Of a DNA stretch of 58,953 nucleotides, positions 26,510 through 34,685 are shown one piece after another. The first letter of the stretch is position 1, and the number at the start of each line of letters is the position of its first letter. The notes beneath the pieces were generated by a model, which did no database searches, was not told the origin of the DNA, and worked only from the letters and a program-made list of their open reading frames with translations. The stretch spans positions 3,574,616 through 3,633,568 of the forward strand of contig CP070764.1 in the NCBI GenBank assembly GCA_020349245.1, given 5' to 3'. The stretch comes from Chloroflexota bacterium. GTDB lineage: Bacteria > Chloroflexota > Anaerolineae > Anaerolineales > UBA4823. A program made the position numbers and the translations under genes.

Positions 26510-26535
26510 AAAAAAGGACGCATTTTATTGCGTCC
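26508..26535 (-). terminator. Rho-independent terminator of erpA
   Basis: Read on the minus strand, GGACGCA (26529-26535) and TGCGTCC (26516-26522) pair perfectly over 7 bp around a 6-nt loop, followed by eight T residues (26508-26515). It ends the erpA transcript and overlaps the stop of the convergent SH3b gene. Confidence 0.9.
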
Positions 26536-26559
26536 CTGTAAATAATCTCCTGCAAGTAC

Positions 26560-26958
26560 TCAGCAACTGCATCCTCCCCCGGTATTACCTTCTGCTGAAT
26601 CACCACTTGTTCGAAATGAACTGCCGCAACCGCAAGTTGAGACCGCGTTTGGATTCTCAATTTTGAATCCGCTTCCCATTACCTCGTCGATATAATCAAC
26701 ATTCGCACCCTGGAGGTAGTTGATGGAAATTTCATCAATGACGATTTTTACTCCATGCTGTTCTGATACTAAATCAGTTTCACGGATGTTATCTTCTAAA
26801 GCCATGCCGTATTGAAATCCTGAACAGCCACCTCCGGATACGAAGACGCGCAGGGCAAGATCTCCCAATTCACGTTTTGCCAGTAACTCTTGGACTGCAT
26901 TTGCTGCAGCAGGTGTCAGGGTAATTACGGCAGTTTCGTTTTGTGTAAGCATTTCCAT
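26560..26958 (-). CDS. erpA: Iron-sulfur cluster insertion protein, ErpA/IscA family
   Basis: 132 aa. It has the A-type carrier fold with the three conserved Cys: SGGGCSGFQYG near residue 46 and STCGCGSSF near residue 110 (CxC). The C-terminal tail ends in the unusual extra GGGCSC, two further Cys beyond the family's normal end that might bind metal. A-type carriers take assembled Fe-S clusters to target enzymes. AGAGG lies just before the ATG, and the gene has its own terminator, so it is probably monocistronic. The distinction between ErpA, IscA and SufA is not certain. Confidence 0.93.
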   Translation of the reverse strand: MEMLTQNETAVITLTPAAANAVQELLAKRELGDLALRVFVSGGGCSGFQYGMALEDNIRETDLVSEQHGVKIVIDEISINYLQGANVDYIDEVMGSGFKIENPNAVSTCGCGSSFRTSGDSAEGNTGGGCSC

Positions 26959-27125
26959 GTGTACCTCTGTTAAGTGAGTATTCCAATTAAGACCTATAAT
27001 ATCAAGTAATTCTAATCAATTCTAACACATCCGTCAATGGGTTGAGAGTTCTCAAATCGGTAATTCTTCGTTTGATGACACTTTTGCCGAGGATTCGTGT
27101 CAAGTAAAGAGGAAGGGACCAATTC

Positions 27126-27833
27126 TCAAAATACGAAGTATCCAAGGAGGATGGCACTCGCCGTGACGGTGATATTATCAATATCACGGATCGGCAGAGT
27201 TTCGACCAATGTCGCAACGAAAGAAATAAGGACTATCGTGGGAATAAAATCCAAGACCGGCGGAGAAAAAATGCCTGCTCCCGTGTATATAGCGACCAAC
27301 AAGATGGAGAGAGTCAATCCACCCAGAAACATGCCAAGAGATCCGAGCCAGGTTTTGGTTGGACTCCAAGGAATATTTGTCCGGCCTAAATATCTGCCCA
27401 TTATGTCAGCAACCCCATCTCCACCACACAGCAACATTAACGCAGTAATACCGATTGGAGAATCGTACCAAAATACGATCGTGCAGACTACGAAGATAAT
27501 TCCATAATAAAGGGGACCACGCAGAATCTCGCGGGGATTACCAGTGCGCGACATGGCTTCAACCGCAGCATCATCCCGAATGATCCCTATCCCAACAAGG
27601 AAGAACTGCAGTGTAATAACAAACGGAACCAGGGCAGCTAAATATCTTGAAACGCTTGTATTTGGGAACAAAAGCCAGCAAAGGACAAAGATTGGACCTG
27701 TTCCAATATGAATGATTTTTCTGCTTAATTGGGCGTTGATCCAACCTTTGTGCGCTGTGAAATCGTTGATTCTCAACCAAACAAGGGAAAGTAAAAAAGT
27801 TATTAACAGTGCAAGATAATCGCTGTTTAACAT
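27126..27833 (-). CDS. Phytol/dolichol kinase-like CTP-dependent membrane kinase
   Basis: 235 aa with about seven membrane helices. Typical landmarks of the phytol kinase/dolichol kinase/CDP-diglyceride synthetase superfamily are SRKIIHIGTGPIFVLCW near residue 37 and the charged motif GGDGVADIMGRYLGRTNIPW near residue 138, followed by SPTKTWLGSLGMFLGG. The enzyme should phosphorylate a long-chain isoprenoid alcohol. It starts 3 nt after the upstream unknown gene, probably in one operon with smpB. The substrate (phytol, geranylgeraniol, polyprenol) is not predictable. Confidence 0.83.
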   Translation of the reverse strand: MLNSDYLALLITFLLSLVWLRINDFTAHKGWINAQLSRKIIHIGTGPIFVLCWLLFPNTSVSRYLAALVPFVITLQFFLVGIGIIRDDAAVEAMSRTGNPREILRGPLYYGIIFVVCTIVFWYDSPIGITALMLLCGGDGVADIMGRYLGRTNIPWSPTKTWLGSLGMFLGGLTLSILLVAIYTGAGIFSPPVLDFIPTIVLISFVATLVETLPIRDIDNITVTASAILLGYFVF

Positions 27834-27836
27834 GCC

Positions 27837-28622
27837 TCACCAGGTGCAATTGAAGCAGGTTTTTATACCTGCCTGCTTACCAACATATTTATACATGGTC
27901 ACCTCGGAGAAAGGCTCACCAAGGATTCCATCATGGATAGCCCAGGAACGTAAGCGGATGGAGTTTGCACCTTCAGGTTTGCGGAAAGGATTAGATGGAT
28001 CTAACTGTTTATACAAATCACCACCAGGAGAAAAACCCATCTCGATTCTCTCCATAAGCTTCCGACCAACCTGGTAAGCAAACCCAAATTTCTCAAAGAT
28101 TACTGCGTTGTGATAGTAAAGCGGATCAACAAAATATATTTCCTGATGCAAGCTCGTCACAAAATCTTCAAAGCATAGGATCGCCTCGTGGAGAATGCCT
28201 AAACCATGGCGGATTTGACCAGGTGTCAATCCATCTCTCATGGCTGCAAGCTCAGCTTCTATATGTCGCAGCTTGGTGCCAAATATTGTATTCCGTCCAT
28301 CTGGCATGCGGTCAATGTCATATCGTGGAGAATCAGGATCGTTGAGCACATAAAGGAGAATATAGATTTGACCGTTCATTGTGTCGGTTAGATGACCATA
28401 TTGGACTGGATCTGGGAACTCTACCTGATGTCTCAGGATCATTTCAACACTCGGACTTTGAGAAGCGAATTTAAAACTTAGCAGATCATTTCCCTGCTCA
28501 TCATAAAAATCGCTTGGCAATTGAAAACGATCGATCAATGCTTTGGGAATCATGCGCGCATAAATCTCGCGCTTTTCATCTACAGGTAATTGATTGATAC
28601 CCGTGATTGTAGAGGGAGACAT
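27837..28622 (-). CDS. Conserved-looking soluble protein of unknown function
   Basis: 261 aa, no signal or membrane segments. It is rich in aromatic, His and Asp residues, for example EVEFPD-type acidic loops, HLTDTMNGQIYILLYVLND, RYDIDRMPDGRNTIFG, IYFVDPLYYHNAVIFEKFGF and a C-terminal CFNCTW. The YYHNAVIFEKFGF segment resembles an acyl- or acetyl-CoA-type acetyltransferase end strand, but the rest does not confirm it. The gene lies between smpB (2 nt) and the kinase-like gene (3 nt), so tight cotranscription is likely. I do not recognise the family. Confidence 0.72.
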   Translation of the reverse strand: MSPSTITGINQLPVDEKREIYARMIPKALIDRFQLPSDFYDEQGNDLLSFKFASQSPSVEMILRHQVEFPDPVQYGHLTDTMNGQIYILLYVLNDPDSPRYDIDRMPDGRNTIFGTKLRHIEAELAAMRDGLTPGQIRHGLGILHEAILCFEDFVTSLHQEIYFVDPLYYHNAVIFEKFGFAYQVGRKLMERIEMGFSPGGDLYKQLDPSNPFRKPEGANSIRLRSWAIHDGILGEPFSEVTMYKYVGKQAGIKTCFNCTW

Positions 28623-28624
28623 TG

Positions 28625-29077
28625 TTATCTCCTTTGTTTGTATCGGCGATCTAGCTCTCTTTGGGCATCACGCTTGGCGATCTCAGCGCGTTTATCGTAA
28701 TGTTTTTTTCCTCGGGCAAGGGCTATCTCGATTTTCGCCATTCCGTTTTTCAGATATACTTTCAACGGAACTATAGTTGCCCCCTTTTGACGCACTTTAT
28801 CATGCAATTTCTGAATTTCTTTTCGGTGTAGCAGCAACTTGCGCGGACGCAGTGGCTCATGGTTGAATCTATTCGCTTCATCGTATGGGGCGATGTGAGC
28901 ATTCATCAACCACACTTCCTGTCCATCGGTAGATACATAAGCCTGGGCAAGGCTGATCTGGCCAGCACGTATGGATTTAATCTCACTTCCTTTTAGTACA
29001 ATACCCGCTTCATACGTATCTAAAAGGAAATATTCATGTCTTGCCTTACGATTGGTGGCGATGACCTTCTCTCCCAT
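28625..29077 (-). CDS. smpB: SsrA-binding protein SmpB
   Basis: 150 aa, the normal length. KARHEYFLLDTYEAGIVLKG and SIRAGQISLAQAYV are the OB-fold tmRNA-binding region, followed by APYDEANRFNHEPLRPRKLL. KGATIVPLKVYLKNGMAKIE and the basic C-terminal tail (RDAQRELDRRYKQRR) complete the match. It brings tmRNA to stalled ribosomes for trans-translation. It follows the S41 protease gene by 34 nt and precedes two genes at 2-3 nt. No tmRNA gene was seen nearby. Confidence 0.97.
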   Translation of the reverse strand: MGEKVIATNRKARHEYFLLDTYEAGIVLKGSEIKSIRAGQISLAQAYVSTDGQEVWLMNAHIAPYDEANRFNHEPLRPRKLLLHRKEIQKLHDKVRQKGATIVPLKVYLKNGMAKIEIALARGKKHYDKRAEIAKRDAQRELDRRYKQRR

Positions 29078-29111
29078 ATCGCCATTTTAGCATAAACTGA
29101 TTCGAATATTT

Positions 29112-30266
29112 TTACGGGTTGAGTAGAGCCTGAATACCAGCGTTCATCGTCAAATCTATACCAGAGCCATCATCAATAATTGCGATATCTGGTTGCAAGC
29201 CCTGGCTCCCCAGGTCTGATTCAATTCCAGGAATCCACCACCTCGCAGCCGTTACATGCAGGCTGGAATCGTCTTGAAGGTTAAATATCAATTGGATAGT
29301 GTCCTTTCCAAAGGTCGGTTGCCCGACCAGGTGAGCGCGGTGATAAACTTGCAGAGCCCCAGCGACAATTTCAGCTGCACTTGCAGTGTTTTGATTAACC
29401 AATAAGACTAGGGGTAGTTCCACGTATGGCCCAGGAGCTCTTACAGGATATGACTCTACGTCTTCTCCCCGATACTGCTGTTCAAGAATTAGTCCTTCCT
29501 CCAGGAAAAGCCTAGCGATATCTACGCCGGCTGTCAGTAGACCGCCACCATTATCTCGTAAATCCAGAATAAACTGTTTTGTTCCGGATTCCTGCAACTT
29601 TGCGATCGCTGCTTCGATTTCATCGACTGTCGTTTCCGCGATGATATTAATTTTAATAATGCCGATTGTGGGATGATCAGGAACGATATGCCATATGACG
29701 GAGGGCAAATGAATTTGAGTTCGGATGAGGTTAAAATCAAGCTCCAGATTCCCTGGGTCGCGAAATACGACGATTTTGATCGCTTCGCCTACTTTACCTC
29801 GAATGGCAGCCTTGATCTCATCGATGGAAGTGTCTGGAGATACTCCCATGTTTCCGACGGCGATTAGTTTATCACCATTCAATATGCCAGCTTCGTATGC
29901 AGGTCCTCCTTCGATTGGAAAGAGTAGGAAATTTCCGTCTGCGGTTTGGGTGATGTCCACCCCGATTCCACCGAAATTACCCTGCAGACTGTTAGTTTCC
30001 AATTCATGCTGAACTGGCTCCTGAAAAGTCGCGAACTGATCGCCGGACACAGCCAGCATACCGCGAATCATTCCATGTTCTAAAGTCTGATTATCTGGGA
30101 GATCATAATATTCATGGTTTAAGAGGATTTCATATGCCTGATCAAGAATGGGAAATACTTGCGAGTGCTTATCAAAATATGCTTTCAGGAAAAATCCTGA
30201 AAGAAAGGCGCTGAACAATCCTACCCCTACCAGTATGAAAAGAGATATGTTTTTGATCTTGTGCAT
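29112..30266 (-). CDS. C-terminal processing peptidase, S41 family
   Basis: 384 aa from ATG at 30264-30266, the start that places the signal anchor (KIKNISLFILVGVGLFSAFL) at the N-terminus. In-frame starts at 30299 and 30407 lack support; 30407 lies inside a terminator hairpin of the opposite strand. Domains: anchor 5-27, PDZ about 95-180 (NFGGIGVDITQTADG, GGPAYEAGILNGDKLIAVG), and an S41 protease core about 190-370. Its catalytic Ser is in NQNTASAAEIVAGAL and its catalytic Lys in PTFGKDTIQ. These enzymes trim or degrade proteins outside the membrane. No ribosome site is evident. Confidence 0.92.
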   Translation of the reverse strand: MHKIKNISLFILVGVGLFSAFLSGFFLKAYFDKHSQVFPILDQAYEILLNHEYYDLPDNQTLEHGMIRGMLAVSGDQFATFQEPVQHELETNSLQGNFGGIGVDITQTADGNFLLFPIEGGPAYEAGILNGDKLIAVGNMGVSPDTSIDEIKAAIRGKVGEAIKIVVFRDPGNLELDFNLIRTQIHLPSVIWHIVPDHPTIGIIKINIIAETTVDEIEAAIAKLQESGTKQFILDLRDNGGGLLTAGVDIARLFLEEGLILEQQYRGEDVESYPVRAPGPYVELPLVLLVNQNTASAAEIVAGALQVYHRAHLVGQPTFGKDTIQLIFNLQDDSSLHVTAARWWIPGIESDLGSQGLQPDIAIIDDGSGIDLTMNAGIQALLNP

Positions 30267-30353
30267 TTTTTGAGGAAATTGACAATTACCTAACTGCATA
30301 TTAATTTGTCGATCGAGTCTATCATATCTTAAGGAATATATTAAATCTGCTGC

Positions 30354-30382
30354 TTGACGGATGGAATGAAAACGAATAAAAT
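30354..30382 (+). promoter_or_regulatory. Candidate promoter of the L25 gene
   Basis: TTGACG (30354-30359), a 17-nt spacer and TAAAAT (30377-30382) give a near-consensus housekeeping promoter. Transcription would begin near 30389, only about 10 nt before the terminator-like hairpin at 30399. Confidence 0.65.
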
Positions 30383-30398
30383 CTTTGCCGGAAGTTAA

Positions 30399-30425
30399 CG
30401 TCTCCAATTGGAGACGGATTTTTTT
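30399..30425 (+). terminator. Terminator-like hairpin at the very start of the L25 leader
   Basis: CGTCTCCAATTGGAGACG (30399-30416) is a perfect palindrome forming a 7-bp stem around AATT, followed after GGA by seven T residues (30419-30425). It sits between the candidate promoter and the L25 coding region and has no upstream plus-strand gene to terminate. It is therefore either an attenuator or the end of a very short leader RNA. Confidence 0.65.
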
Positions 30426-30522
30426 GCCCGAAGGTTATTTTTCAATCTCGAAGAGGATAATATTCCGGATCAGTTGAGTACCAAGTGCTTTGCTGACCAA
30501 TAGATAAACTAGGAAGGAAATT

Positions 30523-31191
30523 ATGGAGGAAATCGTATTTCAAGCTAATCGTCGTCAGGTTATCGGAAAAAAGGTAAACGTCTTGCGCAGGGATGGCTTA
30601 TTACCGGCAATTGTTTATGGACACAATATTGAACCTATCCCGATAACCATGGATATGCGCGAAACAAGCCGGGCTCTGGATTTTTTATCACCATCAGCGT
30701 TGGTTGTTCTTGATATCGATGGAGAAAAACACTACACCCTTGTCCGTGATAAACAACGGAATCCGGTTCGCCGAGATATTATCCATGTTGATTTTCAAGC
30801 TGTATCCTTGACTGAAACAGTCAGAGCAGATGTGGTGATTAATTTTATCGGTGATGCTCCAGCAGTTGAGACATACCTAGCAATTTTCGTACCAAGCTTA
30901 GAACAGCTTTCAATTGAATGTTTGCCCACCAACCTTCCCGAACGGATTGACGTTGATATCTCTGGATTAGTGGAAATCGGAGATAACATCCTGGTTGGTA
31001 ATCTGGCAGTACCTGAAGGCGTTGAAATCCTTAATGATCCCGAGGATGTTGTCGCGGTAGTTATTGCTCCAGCAGCCGAGGAAGAAGAAGTCGAGGAAGA
31101 GGAATTCGAATACGAAGAAGGTGCAGAACCAGAGGTTTTGGAACGTGGCAAACGTGAAGAAGAACTCGAAGGACCAGCGGCTGAAGAATAA
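30523..31191 (+). CDS. rplY: Large ribosomal subunit protein bL25 (CTC form)
   Basis: 222 aa, the long CTC/TL5 type. Residues 1-90 are the 5S-rRNA-binding L25 domain (KVNVLRRDGLLPAIVYG, RDKQRNPVRRDIIHVDFQAV). Residues 95-185 are the beta-rich TL5 domain (SIECLPTNLPERIDVDISGL, EVGVEIL-type strands). The tail from residue 187 is highly acidic with many Glu, unusual but common in CTC-type proteins. AAGGA lies 6 nt before the ATG. It is convergent with the Nudix gene, 12 nt away. Its leader may be attenuated. Confidence 0.95.
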   Translation: MEEIVFQANRRQVIGKKVNVLRRDGLLPAIVYGHNIEPIPITMDMRETSRALDFLSPSALVVLDIDGEKHYTLVRDKQRNPVRRDIIHVDFQAVSLTETVRADVVINFIGDAPAVETYLAIFVPSLEQLSIECLPTNLPERIDVDISGLVEIGDNILVGNLAVPEGVEILNDPEDVVAVVIAPAAEEEEVEEEEFEYEEGAEPEVLERGKREEELEGPAAEE

Positions 31192-31203
31192 CCTACGCAA
31201 CTG

Positions 31204-31833
31204 CTAGACCAGCTGTAAAGATTCTAATAGGATCAAAGTAATTTCGGCACTGATCCCCCAGAGCAATTCACCATTATAGTGATTGAAATAAATCACTGGT
31301 ATGGGTGAATGGGGAGGGGGTAGTTCTCGATATAGAATTTCATGATTTTTGAGGTCAGCCAACCATTCTAATGGAATGGTGAACACCCGGCTGACCTCTT
31401 CTCGCGCTAGATGAAATTCATACGGCCAAGGGATGCAACCGACTACGGGCATAACACAATAGTTGCTGATTGTTCGGATTTCTCGGAGCCTGCCCAGAAT
31501 GCGGACATCATCAGGTTTGAGGTCGATTTCTTCTTTTGCTTCTCTCAGTGCAGTAATTTCCAATGAATCATCTGAAGGGTCTGCTCTACCTCCCGGGAAA
31601 GCGACTTGCCCGCTATGTTCAGGTAAAGAAGGTGTCCTCCTTGTGAATAGAACGTGCCAGGCATCTTGAACTCTCAAGATCGGTACCAGCACTGCCGCGT
31701 TTCGCGGATAATCATTAAAGAATTCTGCAGGATACAGTGAATTGAAGTCCCGCTTTTCGAATTTCTTTTCCAGATAATTGGACAAGCGCTGGGATATCTC
31801 AGTTTCTGTGAGTGAATTGATCGTTTGATCCAT
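31204..31833 (-). CDS. Nudix hydrolase (CoA pyrophosphatase NudL-like)
   Basis: 209 aa. The sequence SLPEHSGQVAFPGGRADPSD followed by ITALREAKEEIDL combines the UPF0035 signature of CoA-specific NudL enzymes with a complete Nudix box (G-x5-E-x7-R-E-x2-E-E). Residues 40-180 make up the whole Nudix fold. Such proteins cleave CoA and its derivatives to adenosine 3',5'-bisphosphate and 4'-phosphopantetheine. It lies 43 nt downstream of trmI on the same strand. Confidence 0.9.
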   Translation of the reverse strand: MDQTINSLTETEISQRLSNYLEKKFEKRDFNSLYPAEFFNDYPRNAAVLVPILRVQDAWHVLFTRRTPSLPEHSGQVAFPGGRADPSDDSLEITALREAKEEIDLKPDDVRILGRLREIRTISNYCVMPVVGCIPWPYEFHLAREEVSRVFTIPLEWLADLKNHEILYRELPPPHSPIPVIYFNHYNGELLWGISAEITLILLESLQLV

Positions 31834-31876
31834 AGTGTATTTTTGAAATTAAGGAATTATCTCAGAAACCACTTTC

Positions 31877-32689
31877 TTATTTCTTTTCGAACAATTCAAT
31901 ATCCTCTGCCGAGATAATTGAACGGGCGAAAACTAGATATCCGGTGTGTGCGATCATACGGTCTGTTGGTCTCAACCTTTCTGAAACAGGTTTGTAATAT
32001 CGTAAAAAAGTCTCACAAATTTCGATAAATGCAAAATTTCCCTGGCGCAGGGCGGGGATTAGATTCATGAGCTGGTTGGTGGTGGGAATTATGCATCCAA
32101 AGAATCCGCCGGGGGACAGCACCTCGCGAACATGATTGAGATAGTCTTCTGGATTGGGGACGTCCATAAATAAGGCATAAACATCTCTTTCATCGAATCC
32201 ATCTTTGATATCGGCATGCTTGAATGTGACCCGATCCTGTAAACCTAGGTTGGTGAGATTCTTTTTTGCAAGGTTCAGCATTTCCTCTCGCATCTCATAC
32301 GTCGTAATATGACCATCAGGACCGACTGCGTGGGCTAATGCGGTTGTCATCGCACCGGAACCAGTCCCAGCTTCCACAATATGCTGGCCTGGACCGATGC
32401 CCAAAGTTACTAAAATAAATCCGATGTCCTTGGGATACAGGATCTGGGTCGTTCTGCGTGTAGCACTGATCAAGTCTCCCAATGAAGGCTTCAGCAGGAA
32501 AAAAGGATTCCCGAGGTGACTGAAAACCTTGCTTCCCCAAGGTTTCCCGATCAGCTCATCGTGAGAAACAATACCGCGGTGGGTCTGTAATTCCTGACCT
32601 TCTTGTAGCCGTAAGATAAAGTTCTTATGACTCAGTCCAACTAACTGTGCGATATCACCATGCTTTGCTGTTTTCTGGTAATTGGTCAT
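31877..32689 (-). CDS. trmI: tRNA (adenine-58-N1)-methyltransferase TrmI
   Basis: 270 aa from ATG at 32687-32689, chosen because AGAGGT lies 6 nt upstream; the frame runs back to 32755 but that extension is Phe-rich and not like family N-termini. SAM motif I is VEAGTGSGAMTTAL near residue 105, then TYEMREEML and the acidic VYALFMDVPNPEDYL catalytic region. It methylates A58 in the T-loop of tRNAs as a tetramer. Nudix gene downstream. Confidence 0.93.
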   Translation of the reverse strand: MTNYQKTAKHGDIAQLVGLSHKNFILRLQEGQELQTHRGIVSHDELIGKPWGSKVFSHLGNPFFLLKPSLGDLISATRRTTQILYPKDIGFILVTLGIGPGQHIVEAGTGSGAMTTALAHAVGPDGHITTYEMREEMLNLAKKNLTNLGLQDRVTFKHADIKDGFDERDVYALFMDVPNPEDYLNHVREVLSPGGFFGCIIPTTNQLMNLIPALRQGNFAFIEICETFLRYYKPVSERLRPTDRMIAHTGYLVFARSIISAEDIELFEKK

Positions 32690-33047
32690 GCTGACCTCTA
32701 CTGCATGAAAAAAAATCGAAAAGAAAATCGATAAAAAAAATAAATTTGAAGACAATATTCTGATGATCGAGTGGGATCGCCCTGGTTGGAAACTCTCGAT
32801 CCCGATGATTGGAATAACCCAACTCTGGTCCTAACAAGGTTCAACTGTGTGGAATCTTACCATTAAGAAGTTCCATGAGAATCTGTGATTATTCGAATAT
32901 TCGGTTGAAAAGAATAGAAAAGGAAAGTGTTACCTGCATATATGGCAGATTTTTATGTTTAATAGTGGTTAGGTTGGTAGTCAAGGATCAATCCTAACCA
33001 CCGATATCAGATTTGACGAGTGCTTGTGTTCGATCTCAGGGACTGTG
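32690..33047. other. Intergenic stretch with a long hairpin
   Basis: No gene is seen. A perfect 9-bp inverted repeat, GTGGTTAGG (32965-32973) and CCTAACCAC (32993-33001), lies 47 nt past the stop of the small membrane protein gene on the minus strand. The rest is AT-rich and probably carries the trmI promoter. Confidence 0.4.
32965..33001. repeat. 9-bp perfect inverted repeat
   Basis: GTGGTTAGG and CCTAACCAC are separated by a 19-nt loop. There is no T-run on either side, so it is not a standard intrinsic terminator; it could stabilise the 3' end of the membrane-protein transcript or bind a protein. Confidence 0.5.
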
Positions 33048-33320
33048 TCAGGCTCTGGGAGTCCTTCTGCCAAGGAACACCCAGTGTCCAAGAAACATAA
33101 CAACTAAACTAGAGATAGTCGCAGCGCCGATGTGCAGGTTCCCAACATTGAATAAATCCCAATTTTGTTGTTCAGCAAGGAATTGACCTGCCCAAAACCC
33201 TATCCAGCTCAGGATAATATATACCAAAAGCCTTCCAAGTCCACCACCCCGCACAAGATGGAATAGTGCGCCGTACAACGTGGCGATTAAACCCCCGAAA
33301 ACAAGTGTGGTGAGATTCAT
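33048..33320 (-). CDS. Small membrane protein of unknown function
   Basis: 90 aa with three hydrophobic segments (about residues 4-22, 30-50 and 64-84) and a basic C-terminus (RRTPRA). LHIGAATISSLVVMFLGHWV has small residues as in compact helical hairpins. It has no known motif. The gene is directly downstream of the histidine kinase gene (33 nt) and may be its partner by transcription, which is inference from position only. Confidence 0.65.
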   Translation of the reverse strand: MNLTTLVFGGLIATLYGALFHLVRGGGLGRLLVYIILSWIGFWAGQFLAEQQNWDLFNVGNLHIGAATISSLVVMFLGHWVFLGRRTPRA

Positions 33321-33353
33321 GCGAAGTCAGTTTACTCGATGAGCAACTGCCTG

Positions 33354-34625
33354 TCAACGAGACAGGGAGGTACATTTTGTTCTATTTTGTGGAATAACAA
33401 AGGTAAAAGTTGTTCTTCCCAGGATACTGGAAGCCCATATTTCGCCACCGTGCGCATCGATAATTCCCTTGGATATTGCCAGTCCAAGCCCGGTACCTTT
33501 CATCGCGGTTCGGCGTGTCTTTTCTCCCCGGTAGAACTTATCGAAAAGGTACGGGAGATCACCAGGATCGATGCCTTCGCCATTATCACTGACTTCGACG
33601 ATCACTCCTTTATTTGATCGATCGGCAGTGACTCTAATTGTTCCATTCTGGGGAGTATGGCGAATTGCGTTCTCTATTAGATTGTTGAGGACCCGATTTA
33701 TTCGTTGTGCATCAACCTGAATCTCATCAAGATCGGGTCCTACTTTGCCCTGAATCAGGATATTTTTCTGGTTGCTCAGTTCCGTAAAATTCTCCAAGGT
33801 ATCGGAAATTAAGTCTGAGATCGACACAGAATCGATATTCAATTCCAAACCACCAGCATCGATTTGAGCCATTTGGAACATATCATCAATCAAGTGGGAT
33901 AGTGCAGAAATATTTTTCTTGGCTGTGTCATAATATCGCTGTTCAGTCTCTTTATCTTGAACCATGCCATCAGAAAGTGCTTCGATGATAGCGGATATGG
34001 AGGTTAGGGGTGTTTGCAAATCATGCCCGATCCAGGTGAGCAATTCCTTCCGCAATGACTCAAGCTGTTTGCGTTTCTCTTGGGCTTCCTCCAACTGGGA
34101 GGTCATGTTGTTAAATGTATGTGCCAACCCAGCCAGTTCGTCACGCCCTTCGACCGGTATGCGAATTGACAGATTCCCATCAGCGATTCGCTTCGCAGCT
34201 TGATCCAGCGTTTTTATCCGGTCTAGAAATGATGATGTAAGCAAATAACCAAGTGCCATGGCGATTGCCCCGGCAAAAATTAACAGTACAGTCCCGAGCA
34301 GCAAATCGTGCTGGTCTGTGAACATCAACCTTGCGGTTAGCCAAACGTTGATAAAGGTTAGCAGGCAAGCTAATGCATAACTTCCTAATAATGCGGATCG
34401 AATGTTGGGGGCGCGATTCATCCACCCCAGGCGATATGCTGCATATCCAGCGATTGCTGAAATTATGGTTGTAATCAACAAAAAACCAGTAATTAACCAA
34501 ACTTCATTTATGGGAGGTCGGAATAAAAGATAGAATCCGACAACGGACAAGGTAAGTATTGCCAGCAAGGCAATGATAAAGCGGGCGGTTGCTGATAATC
34601 GATCAGTCAATGATTTCATTTGCAT
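33354..34625 (-). CDS. Sensor histidine kinase (HAMP-HisKA-HATPase)
   Basis: 423 aa. Residues 12-130 hold four membrane helices with very short loops, so there is no classical extracytoplasmic sensor domain. HAMP region about 131-180, HisKA about 185-250 with the phospho-acceptor H201 in TWIGHDLQTPLTS. The HATPase_c domain (about 300-415) has NLIENAIRHTPQNG (N-box), VSDNGEGIDP (G1) and KGTGLGLAISKGIIDAHGG (G2). It follows its response regulator gene after 60 nt. A membrane-state signal is possible given the intramembrane-style N-terminus. Confidence 0.95.
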   Translation of the reverse strand: MQMKSLTDRLSATARFIIALLAILTLSVVGFYLLFRPPINEVWLITGFLLITTIISAIAGYAAYRLGWMNRAPNIRSALLGSYALACLLTFINVWLTARLMFTDQHDLLLGTVLLIFAGAIAMALGYLLTSSFLDRIKTLDQAAKRIADGNLSIRIPVEGRDELAGLAHTFNNMTSQLEEAQEKRKQLESLRKELLTWIGHDLQTPLTSISAIIEALSDGMVQDKETEQRYYDTAKKNISALSHLIDDMFQMAQIDAGGLELNIDSVSISDLISDTLENFTELSNQKNILIQGKVGPDLDEIQVDAQRINRVLNNLIENAIRHTPQNGTIRVTADRSNKGVIVEVSDNGEGIDPGDLPYLFDKFYRGEKTRRTAMKGTGLGLAISKGIIDAHGGEIWASSILGRTTFTFVIPQNRTKCTSLSR

Positions 34626-34685
34626 AGCCGGGAAGTAACCAATATAAGATGGATTCCAAGATTGAGGATTGTAATTCTTGGAATA

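Noticed and set aside
27002..27217. A 71-residue frame overlapping the end of the kinase-like gene
   Set aside because: Its start lies inside the kinase gene and the kinase C-terminus is natural; the tail looks protein-like by chance and has no ribosome site.
30267..30407. Upstream extension of the S41 protease to the TTG at 30407
   Set aside because: The start would fall within the L25 terminator hairpin, and the extra 47 residues hide the signal anchor.
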